Assembly: GCF_036226685.1 (NCBI RefSeq)
Contig: NZ_CP109009.1
Coordinates: forward strand, 7,839,501 to 7,903,500
From: Streptomyces sp. NBC_00690
GTDB lineage: Bacteria > Actinomycetota > Actinomycetes > Streptomycetales > Streptomycetaceae
DNA: 64,000 nucleotides
Direction: 5' to 3'
The notes beneath the pieces were generated by a model that was not told the DNA's origin, made no database searches, and saw nothing but the letters and a program-made list of their open reading frames with translations. Below, one piece after another: positions 53,231 through 63,102 of the stretch. The position numbers were made by a program, and so were the translations under genes. Positions within the stretch are counted from its first letter, which is position 1. Every line of letters begins with the position of its first letter.

Positions 53231-53623
53231 TTAGCCGAGTACGGCCGTGCACTCCACTTCCACCAAGAGCTCCGGCAGGGCCAATCCGGTGACGCCGACG
53301 ATGGTCTGGGGCGGGTCCGCCGCATCGCCGGTCACTTCGCGGACGGCCGTGCCGATGGTCGCCAACTCATGCGGGCGGGTGGTGTAGATGGTCCGGCGCA
53401 CGATGTCGTCCCAGCTGACACCGGCTGCCTTCATCGCCCTCTCCAGGTTCCGCATGGACGCCACGATCTGCTGGTGCAGATCGTCAGGGCCGATCACCGC
53501 CAACTCCGCATCGAGTGCGACTTGGCCGGCGAAGTACACCACCGTATGGCCCTCGGCTATCGCTATATGGCTGTAGCTCGGTGCGGGGTGCATCTCCGGG
53601 GGGTTGATCAGTCTGCGTGCCAT
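53231..53623 (-). CDS. RidA/YjgF-family deaminase
   Basis: 130 residues from ATG 53623 behind AGAGGTGG. PAPSYSHIAIAEGHTVVYFA, GQVALDAEL and AAGVSWDDIVRRTIYTTRP, ending LPELLVEVECTAVL. RidA members hydrolyse imines; close relatives include 2-aminomuconate deaminase. The catalytic Arg (RTIYTTR) and Glu (VEVECTA) are in place. Divergent from the VOC operon. Confidence 0.88.
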   Translation of the reverse strand: MARRLINPPEMHPAPSYSHIAIAEGHTVVYFAGQVALDAELAVIGPDDLHQQIVASMRNLERAMKAAGVSWDDIVRRTIYTTRPHELATIGTAVREVTGDAADPPQTIVGVTGLALPELLVEVECTAVLG

Positions 53624-53654
53624 GTCCGCCACCTCTCGTGATCTTGCCGGCTCT

Positions 53655-53745
53655 CTGGAACGTGAAAAAAGTATACTCATAAGGACCCCTTGACAACCTT
53701 TATCGGTCACCATGAAGCTAATCCAGCCTAATCAATAGAGCTTTA
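53655..53745. promoter_or_regulatory. divergent promoter and shared motif
   Basis: AT-rich 90-bp gap. A -10-like TATACT for the minus-strand RidA gene lies at about 53671-53676, a TTGACA on the plus strand at 53690-53695, and the decamer TAATCAATAG at 53729-53738. The decamer recurs at 63176-63185 before the second RidA gene. Confidence 0.45.
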
Positions 53746-53755
53746 GGTGGGTGTC

Positions 53756-54304
53756 ATGGCAAAGATCGAGAGACTGGCGCACGTGGGCGTCCATGTTCGA
53801 GACATGGACCGCTCCCTGGCCTTCTACCGGGACGTTCTCGGGCTGGAGGTCACCGACGACGACAGTGCGCACGGGATGGTGTTCCTGAGCTCGCGGCCGG
53901 AGGTCGAGCACCATGAGGTGCTCCTGTGCGGTGGCCGTACAGCAGGGGAGCAGGAGCTCTGGCTCCAGCAGATCTCCTTCCGCTGCCCTTCACTTGAGGA
54001 TGTCCTCGCGTACTACCAGCGGTTCCGCGAGCACAACGTTCGCATCGAGTACACCGTCACCCATGGCAACGCGATCGGTGTGTACTTCTTCGACCCGGAT
54101 GGGAACCGGTGTGAGGTGTACTGGCCGACCGGTCTGACCGCCAAACAGGGGTACCTGGAGGCGCTCGACTTCTCCCGGTCAGCGGAAGAACTCATTGAGC
54201 AGGTGCGACGCTCGGTCGCCGAACACGGCGCCGACGGATACGTCGACACGCGGTTGCTCAGCGGCATCGACGTCGGGCTCGACGAACAACCCGCTGCACC
54301 TTGA
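53756..54304 (+). CDS. VOC-family extradiol-dioxygenase-like protein
   Basis: 182 residues from ATG 53756 (GTGGGTG upstream). LAHVGVHVRDMDRSLAFYRD, VLGLEVTDDDS, EVEHHEVLLCGG and GVYFFDPDGNRCEVYW form a VOC domain with the His-His-Glu metal facial triad in place. I place it with single-module extradiol or ring-cleavage-type enzymes. An aromatic catechol or aminophenol is the likely substrate, by context. First gene of the plus-strand operon. Confidence 0.82.
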   Translation: MAKIERLAHVGVHVRDMDRSLAFYRDVLGLEVTDDDSAHGMVFLSSRPEVEHHEVLLCGGRTAGEQELWLQQISFRCPSLEDVLAYYQRFREHNVRIEYTVTHGNAIGVYFFDPDGNRCEVYWPTGLTAKQGYLEALDFSRSAEELIEQVRRSVAEHGADGYVDTRLLSGIDVGLDEQPAAP

Positions 54305-54322
54305 GCCGCGAGGAGACATGCC

Positions 54323-54889
54323 ATGGACACCGCACTGCTGATACTGCGTGTGCTGACCGGAGCGATCCTCGTCTGTCACGGATCGCAGAAGGCGTTCGGT
54401 TGGCTGCGTGGCCCGGGCCCGGTGGGGAGCGCCGCGTTCTTCGAGACGCTCGGGCATCGGCCCGGCCGGCAGATGGTGGTGCTCGCGGTCGGGTGCGAAA
54501 CGGTCTCGGGGGCTCTGCTCCTGCTGGGACTCGCCACCCCCCTGGCGGTCGCCATCGCGACCGGCACCATGCTGGTCGCCGCGCTGTCCATGATCGTCAA
54601 GGCTCGGGTCTTCTGGAACACGCAGGGCGGCGGTGAGTACCCCTTGCTGCTCGCTCTCACAGTGGCCGCGATCGGATTCGCCGGCCCCGGTCGGTGGTCG
54701 CTCGATGCGCTCCTCCTCGGCCCCTGGCCGGGGTGGATCGGGCCGTCCGCCGTCCTGCTCGCCGTCCTAGCGGCGACCGTTCCCGTGGCACGGGCACACC
54801 GGGTCCTCAAAGCCGATGCCCTGGTGGAGAACCGGCTCGCATCTGGCGCGACCACCACTTCAATCACTGAGAGGGGAGCCGACGAATGA
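54323..54889 (+). CDS. DoxX-family membrane protein
   Basis: 188 residues behind GAGGAG. Four helices: LLILRVLTGAILVCHGSQKA, VVLAVGCETVSGALLLLGLA, VAIATGTMLVAALSMIVKAR and AVLLAVLAATVPVARAH. DoxX proteins are membrane partners of oxidoreductases. It overlaps the next gene by ATGA. Confidence 0.88.
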   Translation: MDTALLILRVLTGAILVCHGSQKAFGWLRGPGPVGSAAFFETLGHRPGRQMVVLAVGCETVSGALLLLGLATPLAVAIATGTMLVAALSMIVKARVFWNTQGGGEYPLLLALTVAAIGFAGPGRWSLDALLLGPWPGWIGPSAVLLAVLAATVPVARAHRVLKADALVENRLASGATTTSITERGADE

Positions 54890-55734
54890 GGCTCATGGGA
54901 TACCGCGAAGGCCACGATCGGTGGATAGGCGCGGTCGACGAGGCGGGGCGCGTGACGCCCATCGCCACCACAGCGGAGTTCTACCGCAATCCCGCCACCC
55001 TGCTGGAGCAGGCCCGCCGCACACCGGCCGCCCCCATCACACTGCCGGATCAGACGTATCTCGTACCTCCGGTGCCCCAGTCCGCGAAGGTGCTCTGCGT
55101 CGGACTGAACTATCGGGGTCACGCCGAGGAGGCGAACGAAAAGGTCCCCGACTATCCGACCGTGTTCGGCCGTTGGGAGTCCACCCTGATCTGCGACGGC
55201 GTCACCATGCCGGTCCCGGCGTCCGAGCCCGGTCTGGACTGGGAGGGCGAACTCGCGGTGATCATCGGCGAGACACTCGTCGACGTGTCCGAGGAGGAAG
55301 CTCTGAGCGGAGTACTCGGCTTCACCTGCTTCAACGACGTCAGTGCCCGTAGGCGGCAGTTCGACACCACGCAGTGGACCCTGGGTAAGAACCCCGACCG
55401 CAGCGGACCGATCGGTCCCGCTGTGGTGACCGCGGACGAGTGGGGCGGCCCTGACGGATGGACCGATCGCAAGGTCATCACCCGGGTCAACGGCGAGGTG
55501 GTCCAATCGGGCAATACCTCGGAAATGATCTTCTCAGTGGGCCGCATCCTCTCCTACATCTCGCAGACCACCACCCTGCGCCCGGGGGATGTCATTGCCA
55601 CCGGCACCCCGGCAGGGGTCGGATTCGTCCGTACCCCACCGAGGTTCCTGACGCCCGGAGACGTCGTCGAGGTGGAGATCGACGGGATCGGGACCCTGCG
55701 CAACCCCGTCGTGGGCGCGGCGGGCCGACCATGA
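54886..55734 (+). CDS. fumarylacetoacetate hydrolase-family protein
   Basis: 282 residues. VLCVGLNYRGHAEEANEKVP, metal ligands in LDWEGELAVIIG (Glu-x-Glu) and CFNDVSARRRQ, then SGNTSEMIFSVGRILSYISQ, GDVIATGTPAGVGF. FAH-family enzymes include oxalocrotonate decarboxylase, hydroxypentadienoate hydratase and acylpyruvases, all acting after extradiol cleavage, which fits the neighbouring VOC gene. Confidence 0.92.
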   Translation: MRLMGYREGHDRWIGAVDEAGRVTPIATTAEFYRNPATLLEQARRTPAAPITLPDQTYLVPPVPQSAKVLCVGLNYRGHAEEANEKVPDYPTVFGRWESTLICDGVTMPVPASEPGLDWEGELAVIIGETLVDVSEEEALSGVLGFTCFNDVSARRRQFDTTQWTLGKNPDRSGPIGPAVVTADEWGGPDGWTDRKVITRVNGEVVQSGNTSEMIFSVGRILSYISQTTTLRPGDVIATGTPAGVGFVRTPPRFLTPGDVVEVEIDGIGTLRNPVVGAAGRP

Positions 55735-57149
55735 CGACCGACGACCCGGCCGACCGGGCGAACGTCCGCACCTGGCGTCCTGACAGACCCCCGCCCGTGG
55801 CCTCGGCGGTTCCCGAGGCCACGGGCACGACACCACTGTTGGGCTACAACCGCGCCCATACCCCGCGCCCCGCCCTCGTCGTCGCAGCGGCCAACGCCAC
55901 CGAGGTCGCCGCAGCCGTACGGTACGCGGCCGAGCGGCGCCAAAGTGTCGCCGTGCAGTGCACCGGTCACGGGTTGGTCGATGAGGTGCTCGGCTCCGTA
56001 CTCATCGACACCCACCGGATGAAGGCCCTGACCGTCGATCCTCATCGCCGTACAGCAAGGGTGGCGGCGGGCGTGGTCTGGTCGGAGGTCATCGAGGCCG
56101 CCGCGCCCCACGGGCTCGCTCCGCTCAACGGCTCCTTCCCCGGTGTCGGCGTGATGGGGTTCACCCTCGGGGGAGGTCTGGGGCCGATGGCGCGTGCGTA
56201 CGGGTTTGCGGCGGACCATGTGCGAGAGGTCGAGTTGGTGACGGCCGATGGGCGCTTGCGCAGGGTCAACGAGAAGAGAGAACCCGAGCTGTTCTGGGGG
56301 CTGCGCGGCGGGAAGGGCAACTTCGGTGTCGCCACGGAGATGGAGTTCTCCTTGGTCCCCGTTGCGGCACTGCACGGCGGTGGCATCTACTACCGGGCCG
56401 AGTCAGCCGTGGAGGCCCTGCACACTTACCGGACATGGACCCTTGATCTGCCGGAGGAGATCACCACCTCCATCGCCCTGCTGCGGATGCCCCCCACTCC
56501 TGACATCCCCGAACCCTTGCGTGGCCGTTTCGTCGTCCACCTACGGGTGGCGTACCTCGGGGACCGGCATGGCGCCGATTCACTGCTCGCTCCCCTGCGC
56601 AAGGTCGGAGGCATCCTCGTTGACGACGTCCGGGACATGCCGTACACGGAGATCGCCTCCATCCACAACGATCCACCGGACCCCTCGGCCTTCTGGGAGC
56701 GGAGCGCCATGCTCAGCGCACCGTCCGAGGGTGACATCGACGCACTGCTCCGCATTGCGGGACCCGAGGCGGAGCTGCCCCTAGCCATGGTTGAACTGCG
56801 CCACCTTGGTGGCGCGGTACGCCGTCCCCCCACGATTCCCAACGCCGTGGGCAACCGGGACGCCGAATTCGTCCTGCTGGCGCTGGGGTACCTCACAGAC
56901 CAGAACACCGGTGCCGGATTCCGTACCGATGAGTTGACCGCGGCGGGGGAGCGGGTGATCGGTGCTCTGGCGGGCTGCGACACCGGTGGCACACTGCTGA
57001 ACTTCCAGGGCACGGCCACCGCACCCGAGCAGGTGAGGTGCGCTTTTGACCCGGATTCGTACACTCGTCTGCGTCGATTGAAGCAGATCTACGATCCAGG
57101 CCATGTGTTCGGGTTCGGGCATGTGATTCCCGCAGGCATCCAGGAGTGA
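55731..57149 (+). CDS. FAD-linked oxidoreductase (berberine-bridge-enzyme type)
   Basis: 472 residues from ATG 55731 overlapping the FAH stop. PCMH-type FAD domain: AVRYAAERRQSVAVQCTGHG, with the His that normally binds FAD covalently, GVGVMGFTLGGGLGPMARAY, ELFWGLRGGKGNFGVATEME, and a BBE C-terminal piece (FDPDSYTRLRRLKQIYDPGH). The Cys of bicovalent members is absent. Oxidation of an alcohol, amine or phenol ring is likely. Confidence 0.9.
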   Translation: MTTDDPADRANVRTWRPDRPPPVASAVPEATGTTPLLGYNRAHTPRPALVVAAANATEVAAAVRYAAERRQSVAVQCTGHGLVDEVLGSVLIDTHRMKALTVDPHRRTARVAAGVVWSEVIEAAAPHGLAPLNGSFPGVGVMGFTLGGGLGPMARAYGFAADHVREVELVTADGRLRRVNEKREPELFWGLRGGKGNFGVATEMEFSLVPVAALHGGGIYYRAESAVEALHTYRTWTLDLPEEITTSIALLRMPPTPDIPEPLRGRFVVHLRVAYLGDRHGADSLLAPLRKVGGILVDDVRDMPYTEIASIHNDPPDPSAFWERSAMLSAPSEGDIDALLRIAGPEAELPLAMVELRHLGGAVRRPPTIPNAVGNRDAEFVLLALGYLTDQNTGAGFRTDELTAAGERVIGALAGCDTGGTLLNFQGTATAPEQVRCAFDPDSYTRLRRLKQIYDPGHVFGFGHVIPAGIQE

Positions 57150-58915
57150 CCATGGCGAATCCGCAAAGACGGTCGGACGACGGCCGCACCTGGCTCCTGC
57201 ACAGTGGAGTGGTCCATCCGCTGGGCGATGATTCCGCGGCCCACAACGCCATCCTGCTGCACGACGGCCGGGTGCTCGCCTCCGGGGACCGTGCGGACCT
57301 ACGCCGCGCTGCCCCACCCCAGGTACGCGAGATCGACCTCCGCGGCAAGACCGTCATGCCGGGTCTGATCGACATCCATCCGCACATGATGCAGCAGGCA
57401 GCCCAGATGGCCCCCCTGGTGGATCTCACGGACGCGGTGGACCACGCCGATATCGTTGCGCGGATCGCCGAGCGCGCCCGGATCACACCGCCCGGCGAAT
57501 GGATCATCACCACACCGGTCGGCGAACCCTTCTACTTCCAACGGCGTTCCTACCGGGACCTCCCCGAACGGATGTTGCCCGATCGGCGGGTGCTCGATGG
57601 GGCAACCAGCGAACATCCCGTACTCATCCAGGCATGGGCGCCCGTCACACCGAACATCTGCGCCTTCAACACGGCCGGGCTACGCCGGGTGGGCATCACC
57701 GACTTCATCCCCGATCGGGTGTGCGACGTCTGGATCGACAAGGAAGTGGGCCCGGGGGGCAACGGCTCGGTGACCGGAATCCTCCGGGGATCGGTCAACC
57801 AGATCTACAACTTCGATCCGTTCTGGACACAGATCCTCAGCAAGATTCCGCTGATGACCGCCGACCCGGCCACGGTCACCCGCCAAGCCATGGCCAGGTA
57901 CAACGCCATGGGCGTCACCACCGTCTACGAGCCGCACAACATGACCCCGGCCTTCCTCGACGGATACCGTGCCCTCAACGCCGCAGGCTCGCTCACCACT
58001 CGGGTCGCCATCTCCATGGAGGTGGAGAACTGCGCCCGACCGCCCTTCCAACCGCTCAGCATGAGCGAGTTCGCCCAGTCGTTGGAACGAGGCCGTCAGA
58101 CGCTCGACGAAGGCGACGATCTGCTCCGTGTGTGCGGGCTGACCCTCGCCGCATCGGGCGGGCCGTGCTGGCCAGGCCATATGCAGATGCCGGAGCCCTA
58201 CGACGACCCCTACGGCAGGCCGACCAAGGGGACGCCCTTCATCTCGTCCGAGAAGATCGAAGCGTTCGCCCGCTTCTGCCTGGACCATGACGTCCGCGCC
58301 AATTTCCTGGCCGCTGGCTTCACCGACCACGACACCATCCTCGATGTGCTGGACACCCCTGACATCGCCGCCCGCATGCCCCGCGGCCCGGGCCGTTCCT
58401 GGATCGTGCAGCACGTCCCCGTCATCACCGAACCCCAGGCCCGCCGTTACCAACGCCTCGGCTTCGACGTCACCACCTGCCCGGGATTCGCCTGGGCGAA
58501 GGGGGAGATGTACGGGCAGCGCATCGGGCCCCACATCTGGCGGGACGCCGGGCCGCTCAAACGGCTGCTGCGGGCGGGACTGACGGTCGCCTGCGGTACC
58601 GACTGGGGACCGAAGAACCCCTTCGAGCAGATGCAACTGGCCCAGACACACACCTTCGCCGTCACCGGCCGCAGCAACGCAACGCCCGACCATGTGGTGA
58701 CCCGGCGTGAAGCGGTCGACATGTGGACCACCAGCGGTGGACAGGTACTGAACTGGGCAGGCATCGGTACCCTCGCGCCCGGGGCGGCAGCCGACCTCAT
58801 TGTGCTCGACCGCTCACCGCTGACCTGCGGCATCGACGAACTACCCAACACCGAGGTCGAGCTGACCATGCTGGCCGGAACCGTTGTGCACGATCCCGGC
58901 GCCCTCGGCGACTGA
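57146..58915 (+). CDS. YtcJ-like amidohydrolase
   Basis: 589 residues of the amidohydrolase_3 group: GKTVMPGLIDIHPHMMQQAA (HxH metal site), IVQHVPVITEPQARRYQRLG, VACGTDWGPKNPFEQMQLAQ with the late Asp, and GQVLNWAGIGTLAPGAAADL at the C-terminus. YtcJ-like enzymes hydrolyse amide or N-acyl bonds. GTG 57146 overlaps the upstream stop; ATG 57152 is equally possible. Confidence 0.9.
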   Translation: MTMANPQRRSDDGRTWLLHSGVVHPLGDDSAAHNAILLHDGRVLASGDRADLRRAAPPQVREIDLRGKTVMPGLIDIHPHMMQQAAQMAPLVDLTDAVDHADIVARIAERARITPPGEWIITTPVGEPFYFQRRSYRDLPERMLPDRRVLDGATSEHPVLIQAWAPVTPNICAFNTAGLRRVGITDFIPDRVCDVWIDKEVGPGGNGSVTGILRGSVNQIYNFDPFWTQILSKIPLMTADPATVTRQAMARYNAMGVTTVYEPHNMTPAFLDGYRALNAAGSLTTRVAISMEVENCARPPFQPLSMSEFAQSLERGRQTLDEGDDLLRVCGLTLAASGGPCWPGHMQMPEPYDDPYGRPTKGTPFISSEKIEAFARFCLDHDVRANFLAAGFTDHDTILDVLDTPDIAARMPRGPGRSWIVQHVPVITEPQARRYQRLGFDVTTCPGFAWAKGEMYGQRIGPHIWRDAGPLKRLLRAGLTVACGTDWGPKNPFEQMQLAQTHTFAVTGRSNATPDHVVTRREAVDMWTTSGGQVLNWAGIGTLAPGAAADLIVLDRSPLTCGIDELPNTEVELTMLAGTVVHDPGALGD

Positions 58916-59079
58916 TCCACCCAGCGCGGGGCGCCGTTCTCACCCGTCCGGGCCCCGCCCCCTGCCCCACCAACTGCCGCATCGGTATGACCGCGCCACC
59001 GCGCGCCGGTCGGGCATGTCTCCACACCCTCACTCTTCCTCTTTCTTCATCTGACTCCGGTACGTCCGGGAGGTTCGAG
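58916..59079. other. short intergenic gap in the operon
   Basis: A 164-nt gap before the permease gene, probably transcribed; GGGAGG precedes the next start. No hairpin noted. Confidence 0.3.
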
Positions 59080-60471
59080 ATGCGAGACTCCATTACCCCG
59101 ACCTCATCGACCTCGCCCGCGCAGCAGAGCGACCCGCGTCGTGTTGCGCTGGCCTGCATGGTCGGCACCATGATCGAGTGGTACGACTTCTACATCTACG
59201 GCATGGCCGCGGCCCTCGTCTTCGGGCCGCAGTTCTTCCCCAGCCTCTCCCCGTTCGCCGGTGCGCTCGCCTCCTTCGCCACCTTCGCGGTGGGATTCGG
59301 CGCCCGCCCCCTCGGTGGTGTGATCCTCGGACACTTCGGTGACCGCGTCGGTCGCAAGACCGTCCTGGTGGTGTCCCTGTTGTTGATGGGGCTCTCCACC
59401 TTTGCCATCGGCTTGCTGCCGACGTACGCCACCATCGGTATCTGGGCTCCCATCCTGCTGGTCGTCTGCCGCTTCCTCCAGGGCGTTGGCCTTGGTGGGG
59501 AGTGGGGTGGGGCCGCACTGATGGCCGTCGAGCACGCCCCGAAGGGAAAGCGCGGACTCTACGGGAGTGCGATCTCGTTGGGGATTCCCGCCGGTCTGGT
59601 GCTGGCGAACATGGCGTTCCTGATCATGGCTCGACTCGCACCGGACAGCGCCTTCGCCGACTGGGGATGGCGAGTGCCGTTCCTCTTCAGCATCGTCTTG
59701 GTCCTGGTCGGCCTCTGGGTACGGCTGAACGTCGCTGAGAGCCCGTACTTCAAGAAGGCACAGGAACGTGAGGAAGAGCAACGGCTACCCGTACTGGAAC
59801 TCTTCACGACCTACCCCAGACAGCTCCTCCTCGCGGCCGGCTCCTTCATCGGCAACAGCGCGATCGGCTACATCGTCATCGTCTATCTGTTGTCGTACAC
59901 CACCACCGTCCTCAATCTGCCCAGACAGCGGATTCTGTGGATCGTCCTCCTCAGCATGAGCGTGCTGGCGATCACCATCACCCTGTCCGCCCGCTACTCC
60001 GACCGGCTGGGCCGACGACGTGTCTACCTCGCAGGTTCCATCGGGCTGCTGATCTGGTCCGCGGCGTTCTTCCCACTGATCGACACGGGCTCCACCGTGC
60101 TGATCGCGCTCGCCGTGACGGTGATGAACGCACTCTCCGGAATGGTGTTGGGACCGCAGCCCGCGCTGTTCGCCGAGATGTTCAGCACCCGGGTGCGCTA
60201 CAGCGGGGCGTCGCTCAGCTACCAACTCGGCGCACTGCTCGGTGGAGCCGTCGCGCCGCTCGCGGCAACCTCGCTCTACGAGTGGACGGGAAGCTCATGG
60301 CCGATCACCGTCTATCTGCTGGCCGTGTCACTGATCAGCCTGGTCTGTGTGTGGGCCTTCAGCGAGACCAGCACGCGGGATCTCGGCGACGATGACCAAG
60401 ACCCGGCGGTGAAGCCAGGGCTTGTGACGATCGAGCTACCCGAAGCGGGCCGCGACGGTGTGGCGCGGTGA
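59080..60471 (+). CDS. MHS-family proton symporter
   Basis: 463 residues, 12 helices. IEWYDFYIYGMAAALVFGPQ, GHFGDRVGRKTVLVVSLLLM, FLQGVGLGGEWGGAALMAVE and NALSGMVLGPQPALFAEMFS mark metabolite:H+ symporters (ShiA, ProP, citrate and aromatic-acid carriers). It probably imports the substrate or a partial product of the pathway. Overlaps the ggt start by four bases. Confidence 0.92.
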   Translation: MRDSITPTSSTSPAQQSDPRRVALACMVGTMIEWYDFYIYGMAAALVFGPQFFPSLSPFAGALASFATFAVGFGARPLGGVILGHFGDRVGRKTVLVVSLLLMGLSTFAIGLLPTYATIGIWAPILLVVCRFLQGVGLGGEWGGAALMAVEHAPKGKRGLYGSAISLGIPAGLVLANMAFLIMARLAPDSAFADWGWRVPFLFSIVLVLVGLWVRLNVAESPYFKKAQEREEEQRLPVLELFTTYPRQLLLAAGSFIGNSAIGYIVIVYLLSYTTTVLNLPRQRILWIVLLSMSVLAITITLSARYSDRLGRRRVYLAGSIGLLIWSAAFFPLIDTGSTVLIALAVTVMNALSGMVLGPQPALFAEMFSTRVRYSGASLSYQLGALLGGAVAPLAATSLYEWTGSSWPITVYLLAVSLISLVCVWAFSETSTRDLGDDDQDPAVKPGLVTIELPEAGRDGVAR

Positions 60472-62258
60472 GCCAGCCTTCCGGCGCGACGACCCGGCCG
60501 CAGCTCTCCGGCACGTTCGGCATGGTCTCTTCCTCGCACTGGCTGGCCAGTGGGGCCGCGATGGCGATGCTCGAACGCGGTGGCAATGCCTTCGACGCGG
60601 TCGCTGCCGCGGTGTTCACGCTCCAGGTCGTGGAACCGCACCAGAGCGGGCCCGGTGGGGACATGGTGCTCATCTTCGCGGGCGCCGAAGAATCCTCGGC
60701 GCACGTACTCTGCGGACAGGGCCCAGCGCCCGCAACCGCGACGATCGGTGCGTTCCACGCGCTCGGGCTGGAGCTGGTACCGGGGTCCGGGCTGCTGCCC
60801 GCGACCGTTCCGGGAGCCACCCCCGCCCTGCTGACCCTCCTGAGGGATCACGGCACCCTGCGACTCGGCGAGGTCCTGGAACCGGCCATCGGGTACGCCC
60901 GGGCCGGCTATCCGCTGGGGAGCGCGGCGGCGCAGACCATGGCAGCGATGTCGGAAGTGTTCACCACCCACTGGCCCACGTCGGCGGCCATCTATCCGGC
61001 GCGACCGCACGAGGGCAGCCGCTTCACCAACGAGCCACTGGCTCGGATGTATGAGCGGTTGGTGCGGGAGGCCGAAGGCGTCGGGACCTGCCGTGCGACA
61101 CAGCTCGATGCGGCACTCTCCGTCTGGAGCCAGGGCTTTGTCGCCGAAGCCATCGATGGGTTTGCGCGGCGACCGGTGCCCGATGCCACCGGGACACGAC
61201 ACAGCGGGTTCCTCTCGGGCCAGGACATCGCCGATTGGGCGCCCGCGTATGAGGCGGCGGTCAGCGTCGACTTCCGTGGCCATACGGTGTGCAAACCCGC
61301 CGCTTGGAGTCAAGGGCCGGTTCTCCTCCAGCAGTTGAAACTGTTGGAGCCGTTTGAGCTGGTCCCAGGCACCGAGGAGTACGTTCATCTGGTGGTGGAG
61401 GCAGCGAAGCTCGCCTTCGCCGATCGAGAGGCGTGGTACGGCGATGTGCCCGACGTCCCGTTGCCCGAGCTCCTTTCGGAAACGTACGCCGCTCAGCGCC
61501 GCGTACTGTTGGGGGAGAGCGCGTCGTTGGAGTTGCGGCCGGGTTCGCCCGGTGGGCGAACGCCTCGACTGCCCGGGCTGACGGCGACAGCGGCGCATCG
61601 CACCTCGGATGTCACCACCGCCGAACCGACCTTGGGAACCGCCTCGGTCGGTCGTCGCGGCACCGGCGCGACGGGGGGCGACACGGTCCATGTCGATGTG
61701 GTCGACCGGTGGGGCACGATGGTCGCCGCGATGCCGAGCGGCGGTTGGTTGCAGTCTTCGCCCGTGATCCCCGAGTTGGGGTTCGCGCTGGGCAATCGGC
61801 TTCAGATGACCTGGCTCCAAGAAGGGCTCGCCAGCTCTCTCATGCCAGGTCGCCGCCCCCGGACCACTCTTTCCCCCACCTTGGTGCTCCAGGGCGGACG
61901 TCCGGTGCTCGCCTGCGGATCACCCGGGGGCGATCAGCAGGACCAGTGGCAACTGCTCTTCCTGCTCCGGCGGTTGACGGGGAACCGTAGCCTCCAGGGC
62001 GCCATGGAAGCCCCGGTGTTCCACAGTGCGCACTTCCCGGGTTCGTTCTATCCGCGGCTGGCGCGACCAGGGCAGTTGGTGGCGGAGGAGCGACTCGGGA
62101 GCCGAGTGCTGGCCCAACTCGCCACGCGCGGACACGAAGTGGTGTCCGCGCCTGACTGGTCGCTCGGCCGTATGTGCGCAGTCGGTCGGGCACCGGAGGG
62201 ACTCCTCACGGCTGCCGCCGATCCACGCGGTGGGTTGAGCTACGCGACGGGGCGGTGA
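60468..62258 (+). CDS. ggt: gamma-glutamyltransferase
   Basis: 596 residues. The N-terminal part HWLASGAAMAMLERGGNAFD, AVAAAVFTLQVVEPHQSGPG, GGDMVLIF is typical. The small subunit would begin at the catalytic Thr in GATGGDTVHVDVVDRWGTMV, with ALGNRLQMTW and CGSPGGDQQDQ later. No signal peptide is seen, so it is probably cytoplasmic, unlike most GGTs. It may remove a gamma-glutamyl group from a conjugated amine. Confidence 0.92.
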   Translation: MSQPSGATTRPQLSGTFGMVSSSHWLASGAAMAMLERGGNAFDAVAAAVFTLQVVEPHQSGPGGDMVLIFAGAEESSAHVLCGQGPAPATATIGAFHALGLELVPGSGLLPATVPGATPALLTLLRDHGTLRLGEVLEPAIGYARAGYPLGSAAAQTMAAMSEVFTTHWPTSAAIYPARPHEGSRFTNEPLARMYERLVREAEGVGTCRATQLDAALSVWSQGFVAEAIDGFARRPVPDATGTRHSGFLSGQDIADWAPAYEAAVSVDFRGHTVCKPAAWSQGPVLLQQLKLLEPFELVPGTEEYVHLVVEAAKLAFADREAWYGDVPDVPLPELLSETYAAQRRVLLGESASLELRPGSPGGRTPRLPGLTATAAHRTSDVTTAEPTLGTASVGRRGTGATGGDTVHVDVVDRWGTMVAAMPSGGWLQSSPVIPELGFALGNRLQMTWLQEGLASSLMPGRRPRTTLSPTLVLQGGRPVLACGSPGGDQQDQWQLLFLLRRLTGNRSLQGAMEAPVFHSAHFPGSFYPRLARPGQLVAEERLGSRVLAQLATRGHEVVSAPDWSLGRMCAVGRAPEGLLTAAADPRGGLSYATGR

Positions 62259-62304
62259 TGTAGGCCCGCGGTGGACCATGGGTGCCTGCGGGGGCGGTCT
62301 CCCC

Positions 62305-63102
62305 TCAGCCGTGCGATCTGCCCGTTGCGGTCCCTCTCGGTGTCGTGTCCCATGCGCTCGCCGATTCCATCAGAGGATTTGCCGCGGCGGGTTCCTCCTG
62401 CTCGATGGGCGTGGTCATCGGGTTGAGCGCATGGCGCTCGGCCGCCGCTGTGGCCGCTTCGGGGTCCCCTGCTGCGATGGCCTGTACGAGGTCGATATGG
62501 ATGTTGAGGCGGTGCTTCTTGTACTTCGTGTGTTCTTCCAGGGTGTGGTGCGGCACCACTTCCGTTGCCTGGTCCTGGATGAACTGCACCAGTCCTAGAT
62601 ACACGGTCTGAAGGATGTGGTTGCGCACGATGTGGGCGATCCGCTCGTGCAGGCGCCAGTTGGCCCGCAGGAACCGCTCGGGGTCGTCCACGGCATCGGC
62701 CATCGCGTCGATGAGGACGCGCAGATCGGCGATGTCCCGGGTGCTGCGGAAGCGTGCGGCATCGCTCGCGATGATGGGTTCGAGGCCGTTGCGTACGGCG
62801 ATGGCATCGATGACGCTCACCGGTTCGCTGTGCACGGTGAGCAGGGTCTGGCCGAGTCGGACCACGGGATCGGTGGGGGCGACGAACAGCCCTCCACCGG
62901 GTCCGGGGCGCACAACGATGCGTCCTCGGGCCTGGAGGAGTCTGACCGCCTCGTTCACCGTCGCGCGTGCGACACCGCTTTCAAGGCGTAGCTCCTCCTT
63001 GGTCGCGATGCGTTCGCCGGGTGTGAGTCGCCGTTGTGCGATGAGGTCTTCAACATATTTGGCCAGGGTGTCGGCCTTGGGAGCGTTTCCAGACAGCGCC
63101 AT
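62305..63102 (-). CDS. GntR-family (FadR-type) regulator
   Basis: 265 residues from ATG 63102 (MALSGNAPKADTLAKYVEDL). Winged helix: IAQRRLTPGERIATKEELRL, ESGVARATVNEAVRLLQARG; then an all-helical FCD domain (NWRLHERIAHIVRNHILQTV). It is convergent with the ggt operon end and divergent from the second RidA gene, so it probably controls this island. Confidence 0.9.
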   Translation of the reverse strand: MALSGNAPKADTLAKYVEDLIAQRRLTPGERIATKEELRLESGVARATVNEAVRLLQARGRIVVRPGPGGGLFVAPTDPVVRLGQTLLTVHSEPVSVIDAIAVRNGLEPIIASDAARFRSTRDIADLRVLIDAMADAVDDPERFLRANWRLHERIAHIVRNHILQTVYLGLVQFIQDQATEVVPHHTLEEHTKYKKHRLNIHIDLVQAIAAGDPEAATAAAERHALNPMTTPIEQEEPAAANPLMESASAWDTTPRGTATGRSHG